DNA from: Collinsella sp.
Lineage (GTDB): Bacteria; Actinomycetota; Coriobacteriia; Coriobacteriales; Coriobacteriaceae
NCBI GenBank assembly: GCA_022728415.1
Contig: JAIJJM010000020.1
Coordinates: 1-13,906 of the forward strand
Reading direction: 5' to 3'
Length of the DNA stretch: 13,906 bases
This document shows, piece after piece, positions 6,737-13,623 of this stretch (position 1 is its first letter; each line of letters opens with the position of its first letter). The notes beneath the pieces were generated by a model, which saw nothing but the letters and a program-made list of their open reading frames with translations, had not been told where the DNA came from and did not search any database. A program made the position numbers and the translations under genes.

Positions 6737-7685
6737 GGTCGTTGTCGTCGGCGATGCCAACGTGGATGTCATCGTGCCATACCCGCGTTTTCTTAACGAG
6801 GAGCGCACGCAGGTCGAATATCCGCAGATCGGCATCCAGGGAGGAGGAACCTCGGCGAACACGGCCGTGGCGTTGGCAAAGCTTGGTCTGGATGTATCGT
6901 TCGTGGGCACCGTGGGAGATGACCAGTACGGGCGTTTCGTCATGCAGGACTTCAAGGATGCGGGCGTGGACGTGACCGGGCTGGTTGCGGATTCGACCCT
7001 GAACACGGTCGGTGTATTCGCTTTCGTGGACGACCGCGGAGAGAGGTACTTGTGGGGATGGCCCCGCGAACGGCAATCGTTCAAGGTGCTCGACGAAAAC
7101 CTCGTGCCGATGCACATGATTCGCGAGGCGGATTGGGTCCACTCCTCAGGCATGTGCCTGACCTACGACACCAGTGCCAGGGAGACGATCATCCGCATCT
7201 TCGAACAGGCCCACGATGCCGGTGTTCCCACATCCTTCGACCTGAACCTTCGTGTGGATGACGGCGTGCTCGACCCCGATTTCGCGGCTGCACTCGAACG
7301 CATTATTCCGAATGTCGATTATCTGCTGGGATCGGGGCCGGACGAGTTCGCCTATTTAGGCGACGACGACATGATGGGCAATGCCGCGACCTATGCGGTG
7401 GGCGGCCGGACCGTCATCGTCCGGGACGGCGCCCGAGGATCGATCGGTCTTACGCAAGACGGCCTGACGGAAAGCCCGGCGTTCCGGGTGAACGTCGAAG
7501 ACACCATCGGAGCGGGAGACGTCTATAACGCCGGTTTCATCGCTGCCAGACTCGCCGGAGCCTCCCTCGCCGAATCATTGCGAGAGGGCAATGCCGTCTC
7601 CGCGTACAAAGTGGCCCGCCGCGGGGCGCGTTCCTCGCCGGACGCCGCGCAGCTGCACGAGTTTCTCGTCGGGCAAACCGGCTAA
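6729..7685 (+). CDS. PfkB-family sugar or nucleoside kinase
   Basis: A 318-residue carbohydrate kinase. The N-terminal VVVVGDANVDVI (4-15), the substrate-loop IQGGGTSANTAVALAKLG (36-53) and the C-terminal DTIGAGDVYNAGF (258-270, catalytic Asp264) define the ribokinase/PfkB family. FDLNLR (170-175) is the form often seen in hexose and KDG-type members. It lacks the PGGKG loop of true ribokinases, so its substrate probably differs from the other two PfkB domains here. ATG 6729 overlaps the TrpF-like gene by 8 bases, with AAGGCGG upstream (6718-6724). It phosphorylates either the imported riboside or the sugar freed by the next gene product; which one is not readable. Confidence 0.85.
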   Translation: MPKVVVVGDANVDVIVPYPRFLNEERTQVEYPQIGIQGGGTSANTAVALAKLGLDVSFVGTVGDDQYGRFVMQDFKDAGVDVTGLVADSTLNTVGVFAFVDDRGERYLWGWPRERQSFKVLDENLVPMHMIREADWVHSSGMCLTYDTSARETIIRIFEQAHDAGVPTSFDLNLRVDDGVLDPDFAAALERIIPNVDYLLGSGPDEFAYLGDDDMMGNAATYAVGGRTVIVRDGARGSIGLTQDGLTESPAFRVNVEDTIGAGDVYNAGFIAARLAGASLAESLREGNAVSAYKVARRGARSSPDAAQLHEFLVGQTG

Positions 7686-7740
7686 ACGCCATACCCGAAT
7701 ATCGACCAATCCAAAGAACACAACCAACGGAGGTATCCCT

Positions 7741-8724
7741 ATGGAAAACAAGAAGAAGGTCATCCTTGACTGCGATCCCGGACACGATGACGCGTTCGGC
7801 ATCATGCTCGCCGTGCAGCACCTCGACGTGCTGGGTATCACGACCATTGGCGGCAACTGCACACTGGAGAACGTGACCCGCAACGCCATCAAGGTGCTTG
7901 AGGTCCTTGGCGCGGCGGACCGTATTGGTGTATATCCGGGGCACAGCTGCCCGATGGTCGCACCGCTGGTCACCGCACCGCAGTTCCACGGTGAGACTGG
8001 TCTGGACGGTCCCGTGCTGCCGGAACCGACGCACGCCGCACAGAACAAGCATGCGGTCGACTTCATCGTCGACACCGTAATGAACACGGATGACGTGACG
8101 CTGATCGCCACCGGTCCGCTGACCAACATCGCCTCCGCCATCAACCGTGAGCCGCGCATCGTGGAACGGGTCAAGGAACTGTGCATCATGGGCGGGTCCG
8201 TCACCTACGGCAACTGGACCCCTGCCGCCGAATTCAATATCTTCGTCGACCCCGAGGCGGCGTCGCGCGTGTTCAACTCCGGCATGCACGTCAAGATGAC
8301 TGGCATCAACCTGACCCGTCAATGCGAGCTGACCGCCAAGCACGTAGCCAAGTTCCGTGAGATCGGCACCAAGGCCGCGAACCTGGCCGCCGACCTGACC
8401 GATTTCTTCATCGGCGCATGCGAGGAGGAGTCCGAGCTGACGGGCGCCACCATGCACGACGCATGCGCGGTGGCATGGGTTATCGACCCGTCGCTGATCA
8501 CTGCGGTCCCGATGCATATCGATATCGAGCTGCACGGCACACTCACCCGCGGCATGACCGTGTGCGACTACCGTCATCTGCGCGGCACCGTGCCTGCCGT
8601 GGATCTTGAGCGCACTCCGACGATGGGTTACCGCGGCGAAGAGCCGAATGCGGAAGCCGCGCTGGAACTCGACTTCCCCGGATTCGTTGATTTGCTGAAC
8701 AGCACCCTCGAAAACTACGACTGA
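7741..8724 (+). CDS. Inosine-uridine preferring-type nucleoside hydrolase
   Basis: A 327-residue cytoplasmic enzyme (no signal peptide) that splits the N-glycosidic bond of a ribonucleoside to base and ribose. The calcium and ribose-binding N-terminus is complete, DCDPGHDDA (10-18). Also present are GGNCTLENVTRNA (37-49), ATGPLTNIA (123-131), MGGS (150-153), PAAEFNIFVDPEAA (161-174) and MHDACAVAW (238-246). The last contains His239 and Asp240 at the position of the catalytic His/Asp pair of the E. coli YeiK/RihA group. Length is normal. ATG 7741 has GGAGG (7729-7733) seven bases upstream. A 55-base gap separates it from the kinase gene. Some family members act on modified nucleosides or on nucleotides, so base specificity is open. 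Confidence 0.92.
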   Translation: MENKKKVILDCDPGHDDAFGIMLAVQHLDVLGITTIGGNCTLENVTRNAIKVLEVLGAADRIGVYPGHSCPMVAPLVTAPQFHGETGLDGPVLPEPTHAAQNKHAVDFIVDTVMNTDDVTLIATGPLTNIASAINREPRIVERVKELCIMGGSVTYGNWTPAAEFNIFVDPEAASRVFNSGMHVKMTGINLTRQCELTAKHVAKFREIGTKAANLAADLTDFFIGACEEESELTGATMHDACAVAWVIDPSLITAVPMHIDIELHGTLTRGMTVCDYRHLRGTVPAVDLERTPTMGYRGEEPNAEAALELDFPGFVDLLNSTLENYD

Positions 8725-8749
8725 GTCTTGCCCCTGAACAACCCCCTCC

Positions 8750-8792
8750 ACCGCCGGCCGGCGATTCCAACCCCTTCTGGCCGGCCGGCGGT
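8750..8792 (+). promoter_or_regulatory. GC-rich 13-bp stem-loop inside the operon
   Basis: Bases 8750-8762 and 8780-8792 are perfect inverted repeats (core CCGCCGGCCGG / CCGGCCGGCGG) with a 17-base pyrimidine-rich loop. It sits in the 123-base gap between nucleoside hydrolase and HAD genes. No T-run follows, so it is more likely a partial terminator, RNA-processing or 3'-end stabilising structure that sets the hydrolase-to-HAD expression ratio than a full stop. No promoter is evident between it and 8848. Confidence 0.6.
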
Positions 8793-8847
8793 ATCTCACA
8801 CTCGATCATCGACCGCCGCCATGCGAATGAACGAAAGGAGCAGGCCG

Positions 8848-9534
8848 ATGGAATACCGATGCCTGTTATGGGATTTTGATGGCACCCTTGCCGACACCGG
8901 CAGCGACGTGTGGAATTCCCTGACGTACGCCGCGCGTCGTGCGGGTGGGGCGATCGATGACCTGTACATGCGCGATGACGCCAATCTGGCCGATCCGATG
9001 GATGAGATCATGCGGCACGTGATCCCCTATCCCGGGGAGGCGTATCTGGAGACATTTGATGAGGATGTACGCGTACACTACCGCACGCTCAATGATTTTT
9101 CGCGCACCAGACTCTATCCGGGCATTCAGAGCATGCTGAATGAGCTGAAGGAACACGGCGTACGCAATATCATCGTCACCAACAAGCCGGAGGGCGCATT
9201 GAGCCGCATACTCGGCAGCAAAGGCTGGGCGAACCTGTTCGACGATTGGATCTGCCCCGATTCCATACCCGGCCGTGAGGCGACGAAGGTCGAAATGATG
9301 GCCGAAATCGTTCGACGGCATGGCATCGCGCCGAGACAATGCCTCTATGTGGGAGACACCTTCAGCGACATCGAAGCTGCACGGACCAACGGCATCTCCT
9401 GCATAGCGGTCACATACGGGGATGGCGACGAAATCGCGTTGCTCAGCAGAAACCCCGCATATGTGGCGCGCGACATCGCGGAACTCAACGACATCATGAC
9501 GGACACCGTCATACACGCAAGGAGCATGATATGA
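8848..9534 (+). CDS. HAD-superfamily phosphatase (phosphoglycolate phosphatase-like)
   Basis: A 228-residue HAD hydrolase that removes phosphate from a small metabolite. Motif I WDFDGTLADT (8-17) supplies nucleophile Asp9 and acid Asp11, motif II is VTNKP with Thr111, motif III Lys147, and motif IV GDTFSDIEAA holds Asp170 and Asp174. The helical cap between motif I and II (about 17-85) places it in the Gph/PGMB (subfamily IA) group. ATG 8848 has AAAGGAG (8834-8840); the in-frame ATGs at 8728 and 8821 lie in the hairpin-containing gap or lack a binding site, so they are rejected. The 3' end overlaps the next start by ATGA. In this operon it may dephosphorylate a sugar-phosphate fragment or intermediate (inference). 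Confidence 0.85.
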   Translation: MEYRCLLWDFDGTLADTGSDVWNSLTYAARRAGGAIDDLYMRDDANLADPMDEIMRHVIPYPGEAYLETFDEDVRVHYRTLNDFSRTRLYPGIQSMLNELKEHGVRNIIVTNKPEGALSRILGSKGWANLFDDWICPDSIPGREATKVEMMAEIVRRHGIAPRQCLYVGDTFSDIEAARTNGISCIAVTYGDGDEIALLSRNPAYVARDIAELNDIMTDTVIHARSMI

Positions 9535-10736
9535 GGGATTTCACCATATGCATCGGAACCACCTTTGTTTTCGGGCGCGACGCCGAAACCAAAGTGGGAG
9601 ACGAACTGGGCGCAAAGGGCGTTTCCCGCGTGCTCATCCATCATGATGGCGGAGCATATTTGGAAGCCAGCGGCTTGCTAGATGCCGTGCGCCACAGCCT
9701 TGGACGGGCCGGCATTTCCTACACGGAGCTTGGCGGCGTGAAGCCGAATCCCCGACTGACGCTGGTGCGTGAAGGCATCGCCATCGCCAAAGCCCGCAAT
9801 GTCGACGCCGTTGTGGCCATCGGCGGAGGCAGCGTCATCGATTCGGCCAAGGCAATCGCGCTGGGAGCTGCCGGAGAGCGTGACGTATGGGATTATTTCA
9901 CCGGCAAAGTGCCGGTAGAGCGCACCCTTCCCGTCGCGGTGGTACTGACGTGCCCGGCATCGGGCAGCGAATCCAGCCAGGTCGCCGTCATCAACAATGA
10001 GCATGAGCATTCCAAGCTCACGCTGAGCGAACCAGTGCTCCGGCCGGCATTCGCGTTCATGAACCCCGAACTCAGCGTCACGGTGCCGGCGTTCCCCACT
10101 GCCTGCGGCATTGTGGACATGTTCTCCCACATCTGCGAACGGTATTTCAGCGCCGGCAACGAGATCGGCGTGATCGACCGTATGGCCGAAGGCGCATTGC
10201 GCACCTTGGTCGATGTCGGCCCGAAATCGTTGGCCGACCTTGCCGATTACGACTTGCGAGCGCAAATCATGTGGATCTCCACCATCGCGCAGAACAACAC
10301 CCTCGGCGTGGGTCGTGAACAGGACTGGTCCACCCATCTGATTGCCAACGAGCTGAGCGCGCTATACGACACCCCTCACGGGGCCACCCTGTCAATCATC
10401 ATGGGATCTTGGATGCGCGTGGCTAGCGAGAAGGCCCCGTTCCGTTTCGCGCGATACGCCACTGAGGTATTCGGCACCAGGCCCGGCTCGATGAACGAAA
10501 CCGAACTGGCCCGGCGTGGCATCGCCGCAACGGAATCGTTTTTCCGCTCGCTCGGCATGCCTGTTTCCTTCAAGGACTTCGATCTGCCGGGCGACGGCAT
10601 CGAACGCATGTTGGACAACATCGATTTCTACGGGCCGGACGCCACCATCGGATCCATTGCCCGCCTTGATCGCGACGATTGCCGTCGCATCTACGAACTG
10701 GCTCTCACCGGTCCCGTCATGGGAAAGGAGTCTTGA
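9531..10736 (+). CDS. Iron-containing alcohol dehydrogenase, YqhD/butanol dehydrogenase type
   Basis: A 401-residue oxidoreductase interconverting aldehydes and alcohols with NAD(P)H. GGGSVIDSAKAIALGA (98-113) is the nucleotide-binding stretch. The metal ligands are Asp196 and His200 (IVDMFSHICERYF), His269 (DWSTHLIANEL) and His283 (TPHGATLS), each two residues past the numbers I recall for E. coli YqhD, with the same spacing. Wording is closest to the clostridial BDH/YqhD branch, which normally reduces short aldehydes with NADPH, rather than FucO or glycerol dehydrogenase. The start ATG 9531 overlaps the HAD gene by ATGA and has AAGGAG (9519-9524). The stop and next start share TGATG. Its likely role is disposal of an aldehyde from sugar-phosphate cleavage (inference). 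Confidence 0.9.
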   Translation: MRDFTICIGTTFVFGRDAETKVGDELGAKGVSRVLIHHDGGAYLEASGLLDAVRHSLGRAGISYTELGGVKPNPRLTLVREGIAIAKARNVDAVVAIGGGSVIDSAKAIALGAAGERDVWDYFTGKVPVERTLPVAVVLTCPASGSESSQVAVINNEHEHSKLTLSEPVLRPAFAFMNPELSVTVPAFPTACGIVDMFSHICERYFSAGNEIGVIDRMAEGALRTLVDVGPKSLADLADYDLRAQIMWISTIAQNNTLGVGREQDWSTHLIANELSALYDTPHGATLSIIMGSWMRVASEKAPFRFARYATEVFGTRPGSMNETELARRGIAATESFFRSLGMPVSFKDFDLPGDGIERMLDNIDFYGPDATIGSIARLDRDDCRRIYELALTGPVMGKES

Positions 10737-11638
10737 TGCGCATACTGAATTTCGGCTCGCTGAACATCGACTATGTGTACGGGGTGGATCACTTTGCGGC
10801 CAAAGGCCAAACCATCACCTCGCATTCGCTCGACGTGTTCCCCGGGGGCAAGGGGCTGAATCAATCGATCGCATTGGCTCGTGCCGGCGCCGATGTGCAC
10901 CATGCCGGCCAGGTAGGACGGGACGGCATGTTCCTACGCGACCTGCTCGAATCCTGCGCGGTGGGCGTGACCTCGGTGGTAGTGCGCGATGATGTGCGCA
11001 GCGGCAACGCCATCATCCAAAACGATGCCAGCGGCGACAACTGCATTGTGCTGTACCCCGGCGCGAACCGTGCCATCGACCGTGATTTCGTCGATCAGGT
11101 GCTTGACGGGTATGGGAAGGACGATTGGCTGCTGCTGCAGAACGAAATCAGCGAACTGCCCTATATCGTGTCCCGCGCCAAGGCCCGCGGCATGTTCATC
11201 GTGCTCAATCCCTCGCCGGCTGACTCGCGGCTCGACGAAGTCGATCTTGATGCCATCGGCTGTTTTGTACTCAATGAGGGCGAGGCGGCGATGCTCACAG
11301 GGGCCGAAGAAGACGGGGAGACACTGATTCGTGCGATGCGTGCGCGTTTCTCCTGGGCGGATATAGCCCTCACCCTCGGCGAGCGCGGTTCGATGTATTT
11401 GCGTGGGGAGCACGTCGTCACGCAGTCCGCTTATCTCGTCGACACGGTCGACACCACGGCGGCCGGCGACACCTTCACCGGTTATCTCCTTGCCGACCTG
11501 ATGTCCGGCGAACCCATCGCCCATGCACTTGATTCCGCCGCGAAGGCCTCGGCCCTCGCGGTATCCAGAAGAGGCGCGGCGCCGTCGATTCCCATGCGAG
11601 AGGAGGTAGCTGTTTTTACTCCTTGCGCTCGCGCATAA
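10736..11638 (+). CDS. Ribokinase-like PfkB kinase
   Basis: A 300-residue kinase with the ribokinase layout: FGSLNIDYVY (6-15), sugar-binding FPGGKGLNQSIALARAG (35-51), GRDG (61-64), NPSPAD (158-163), NEGEA (180-184) and VDTTAAGDTFTGY (238-250, catalytic Asp245). The middle Gly of the usual TGAGD is Ala. It is closer to true ribokinase than the kinase at 6729, and its PGGKG-x-NQ loop parallels the kinase half of the LacI fusion. The probable job is to phosphorylate ribose released by the nucleoside hydrolase. ATG 10736 overlaps the dehydrogenase stop by one base (TGATG), with AAAGGAG (10724-10730). The last ten residues (VAVFTPCARA) look family-atypical. Confidence 0.88.
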   Translation: MRILNFGSLNIDYVYGVDHFAAKGQTITSHSLDVFPGGKGLNQSIALARAGADVHHAGQVGRDGMFLRDLLESCAVGVTSVVVRDDVRSGNAIIQNDASGDNCIVLYPGANRAIDRDFVDQVLDGYGKDDWLLLQNEISELPYIVSRAKARGMFIVLNPSPADSRLDEVDLDAIGCFVLNEGEAAMLTGAEEDGETLIRAMRARFSWADIALTLGERGSMYLRGEHVVTQSAYLVDTVDTTAAGDTFTGYLLADLMSGEPIAHALDSAAKASALAVSRRGAAPSIPMREEVAVFTPCARA

Positions 11639-11677
11639 GGCGTTCCACCAAACTCAAACCAATAGAAAGGAACCACC

Positions 11678-13123
11678 ATGACAGAAACCGCTGTCAAGGA
11701 GAAGGCGAACGGTATCCCGGTGCCTGAAGAGGGCACCGAAGAGTTTGCCCGTATGAACAAGATGGCAAAGATCGCCATCCCGATCGTACTGATCATCTTC
11801 ACCATGGGCGTGCTGCAGCAGCAGGCTTTCGGCATGATCTATGTGAACATCGGCGACCAGCTCGGCCAGGCCAACCTCGCCCCGCTGATCACCTCGATTC
11901 CGGGCATCGTGCTCGGCATCGTGTGCGTGATCTACGGTTCTCTCGGCGACTTCGTGTCCCTGAAGAAGATGATGATTCTCGGCACGATCGTGTTCGTGCT
12001 CGGTTCGATCCTCGGCTGCTTCGGCGACCTGAGCATCTGGATCGTCATCGCCGCCCGTACCGTGCAGTCCGCAGGCTGGCAGGTCTCCGGCTCCATCTTC
12101 CTGGTGCTCGTCTCCAAGTACATCGAGAAGAAGAAGCGAGTCATCTGGTACGGCGTGTTCGTCGCCGTGTTCCGTATCGCCGCGGCTCTGGGTGTCTTCC
12201 TCGCCGGCTACATGACCCTTGTAGATTGGCGCATCCTCTTCGGTATCGGCATCATCGCGGTGTTCTTCATCCCGATCCTGGCCAAGAACCTGCCTGACGA
12301 GCATGCCAAGGGCGCGCGCATCGACGTGATCGGCTTCACGCTCATTGGCCTGTTCGCCGGCTCGGTGACCATGTTCTTCACCGACATGACCATCTTCTGG
12401 GGTATCGCGGTGCTGGTCACCGGCGTGGCCTTCGTGGTCTACATCAACAAGGCCGCGGATCCGTTCATCACACCGAAGATGCTCACCAACCCGGCCTTCG
12501 CGATGACCATGATCGTCATCTTTGTCGGCTACTTCTTCAGCTACACCCTGAACGCCGGCTGCAACGCCATCGGCCTGAACGTGTACGGCATCGACTCCTC
12601 CCAGGTCTCCAACCTGCTGGTGTGGTCGATCATCCTCGCCGCCATCATGGGCTTCGCCGCTGGCCCGATTATCCAGAAGATCGGCCGCAAGGCCTCCATC
12701 ATTCTGGCGCTCGCCTGCATGGGCGGTGGCCTGATCGCCGTTGCGTTCCTGATTCCGATGGGCCAGATTTGGGCTCTTGCCGTGGCGCCGTGCATCTACT
12801 ACTTCGGCACCTCGTTCTTCTACCAGCCGATTGTGGATACCGCAACGCTGACCGTGGAGGCCGAGGAATCCGGACGTGCATTGGGCTTCAACGATCTGAT
12901 GCAGGCCATCACCGGTTCGGTCGGTGTCGCGATCTTCGGCCAGCTCATGGCCAATGGCGCGATGAGCGGCGGCTCGCTGTTCGGCACCGAATCCGGTCCG
13001 GCCTCGACCTATGCCAACGTCTTCATGGTCGGCGGCATCATCGTCCTGGGTGCGATGGTTATCTTCATCTGCTCGATGAAGATGATCTACAGCCGCTCCC
13101 GCGTCGCCGAAGACGAGAGCTGA
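11678..13123 (+). CDS. MFS transporter, DHA2 (14-helix drug:H+ antiporter)-like
   Basis: A 481-residue integral membrane protein with a soluble N-terminal tail (1-30) and then about 12-14 hydrophobic segments. Loop 2-3 carries MFS motif A in the form GSLGDFVSLKK (87-97). A conserved Arg (AARTVQSAGW, 126-134) and GVFLAGYMTLVDWR (172-185) resemble the DHA2 multidrug-efflux group (QacA/Tet(L)-like), and the length fits. It is transcribed after the kinase gene with a 39-base gap and a good AAAGGA (11666-11671). It may export a base or end product of the operon, or supply a second import route; family resemblance favours efflux, but substrate and direction are not shown. Codons look more strongly biased (ATC, GGC, CTG, AAC) than in the preceding genes, suggesting high expression. 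Confidence 0.82.
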   Translation: MTETAVKEKANGIPVPEEGTEEFARMNKMAKIAIPIVLIIFTMGVLQQQAFGMIYVNIGDQLGQANLAPLITSIPGIVLGIVCVIYGSLGDFVSLKKMMILGTIVFVLGSILGCFGDLSIWIVIAARTVQSAGWQVSGSIFLVLVSKYIEKKKRVIWYGVFVAVFRIAAALGVFLAGYMTLVDWRILFGIGIIAVFFIPILAKNLPDEHAKGARIDVIGFTLIGLFAGSVTMFFTDMTIFWGIAVLVTGVAFVVYINKAADPFITPKMLTNPAFAMTMIVIFVGYFFSYTLNAGCNAIGLNVYGIDSSQVSNLLVWSIILAAIMGFAAGPIIQKIGRKASIILALACMGGGLIAVAFLIPMGQIWALAVAPCIYYFGTSFFYQPIVDTATLTVEAEESGRALGFNDLMQAITGSVGVAIFGQLMANGAMSGGSLFGTESGPASTYANVFMVGGIIVLGAMVIFICSMKMIYSRSRVAEDES

Positions 13124-13167
13124 CATCAGGTCATATCGTCTGCTGATGTGATATTGATATCGCAAAG

Positions 13168-13195
13168 CCCGTGACCGGTGTATTCCGGTTGCGGG
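13168..13195 (+). terminator. Terminator-like hairpin after the MFS gene
   Basis: Bases 13168-13178 and 13185-13195 form an 11-pair stem including two G-T wobbles, with a 6-base loop. It begins 44 bases after the MFS stop, the expected place for the operon's end. No T-run follows, so termination efficiency is uncertain. Confidence 0.5.
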
Positions 13196-13202
13196 TCTCG
13201 CG

Positions 13203-13247
13203 CGTTACGCTAAGTAGTAAAGTCATTTACTGAAGTACTACGTAACG
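13203..13247. promoter_or_regulatory. Nested palindromes upstream of the LacI remnant
   Basis: An outer pair CGTTACG (13203-13209) / CGTAACG (13241-13247) encloses a perfect dyad AGTAAA-GTCA-TTTACT (13216-13231). The inner dyad has the same 6-4-6 layout as the core of the palindrome in the ECF promoter region (AGGAAA-ATAA-TTTCCT). The site lies 24 bases before the start of a decayed LacI-type gene, so it may be that gene's old autoregulatory operator. Confidence 0.45.
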
Positions 13248-13270
13248 TTTGCATTGGGGGAGATGCTGTC

Positions 13271-13503
13271 ATGGTCACGGTGAAGGAAATCGCATAGAAA
13301 TCCGGATTTTGGCAGGCAGCGGTATCCCGATTATTGAATGGCGACCCGACGTTGTCGGTTAAGGAAGAGACTCGCCGCCGCATTATCGAAGTCAGTGAAT
13401 GGCTTGGCTGTACCGCCGGCTCTCGTCACATCTCTTTGCCGCGCCGAGTGACCGTATTGGACAATGCCACTCGTCAAGAGGAACTTGCGGACGCTTGTTT
13501 TGT
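13271..13503 (+). pseudogene. Decayed LacI-family regulator, 5' remnant
   Basis: Reading from ATG 13271 gives MVTVKEIA, then TAG at 13295-13297, then a continuing LacI head in the same frame: AAVSRLLNGDPTLSVKEETRRRI and so on, reaching RQEELADA at about 13495. The wording (DPTLSVKEETRRRI) is that of the EbgR/galactoside-type LacI group. Two further substitutions at family positions, Trp where Ser is usual in the recognition helix and Cys where Tyr is usual after WLG, fit loss of constraint. The family match stops near 13495-13503, where the mobile element seems to begin; the frame runs on to a stop at 13541-13543 in unrelated sequence. About 75 of some 340 residues remain, so no working protein is expected. 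Confidence 0.8.
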
Positions 13504-13585
13504 GGCGCTATTGCTGTTTTCGTGGGTGTGGGTTCGTCGTTGAGCCGTTGGTTTCGTAAGTGTAGGGGGCGTTTCCGCGTATTCT

Positions 13586-13618
13586 GTTTTCCGACCAAAG
13601 AAACGAACCACGGAAAAC
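13586..13618 (+). promoter_or_regulatory. Stem-loop just upstream of the transposase start
   Basis: GTTTTCCG (13586-13593) and CGGAAAAC (13611-13618) are perfect inverted repeats with a 17-base loop, ending five bases before the transposase ATG. An alternative, longer pairing uses GGCGTTTCCG (13568-13577) with CGGAAAACGCC (13611-13621), one base bulged. Either could hide the translation start from incoming transcripts. Confidence 0.45.
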
Positions 13619-13623
13619 GCCTG

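Noticed and set aside
6005..7153. 382-codon minus-strand open frame opposite the TrpF-like and kinase genes
   Set aside because: Spans two overlapping plus-strand genes with recognisable families; antisense artefact of high G+C coding.
7537..8799. 420-codon minus-strand open frame opposite the nucleoside hydrolase
   Set aside because: Low-complexity antisense shadow; the plus strand has complete nucleoside hydrolase active-site motifs.
11654..13165. 503-codon open frame on the minus strand opposite the MFS gene
   Set aside because: Its product is extremely rich in His, Asp, Glu and Arg with no recognisable motif, as expected from the antisense of a hydrophobic, codon-biased gene; the plus-strand MFS frame has clear family motifs and a ribosome binding site.
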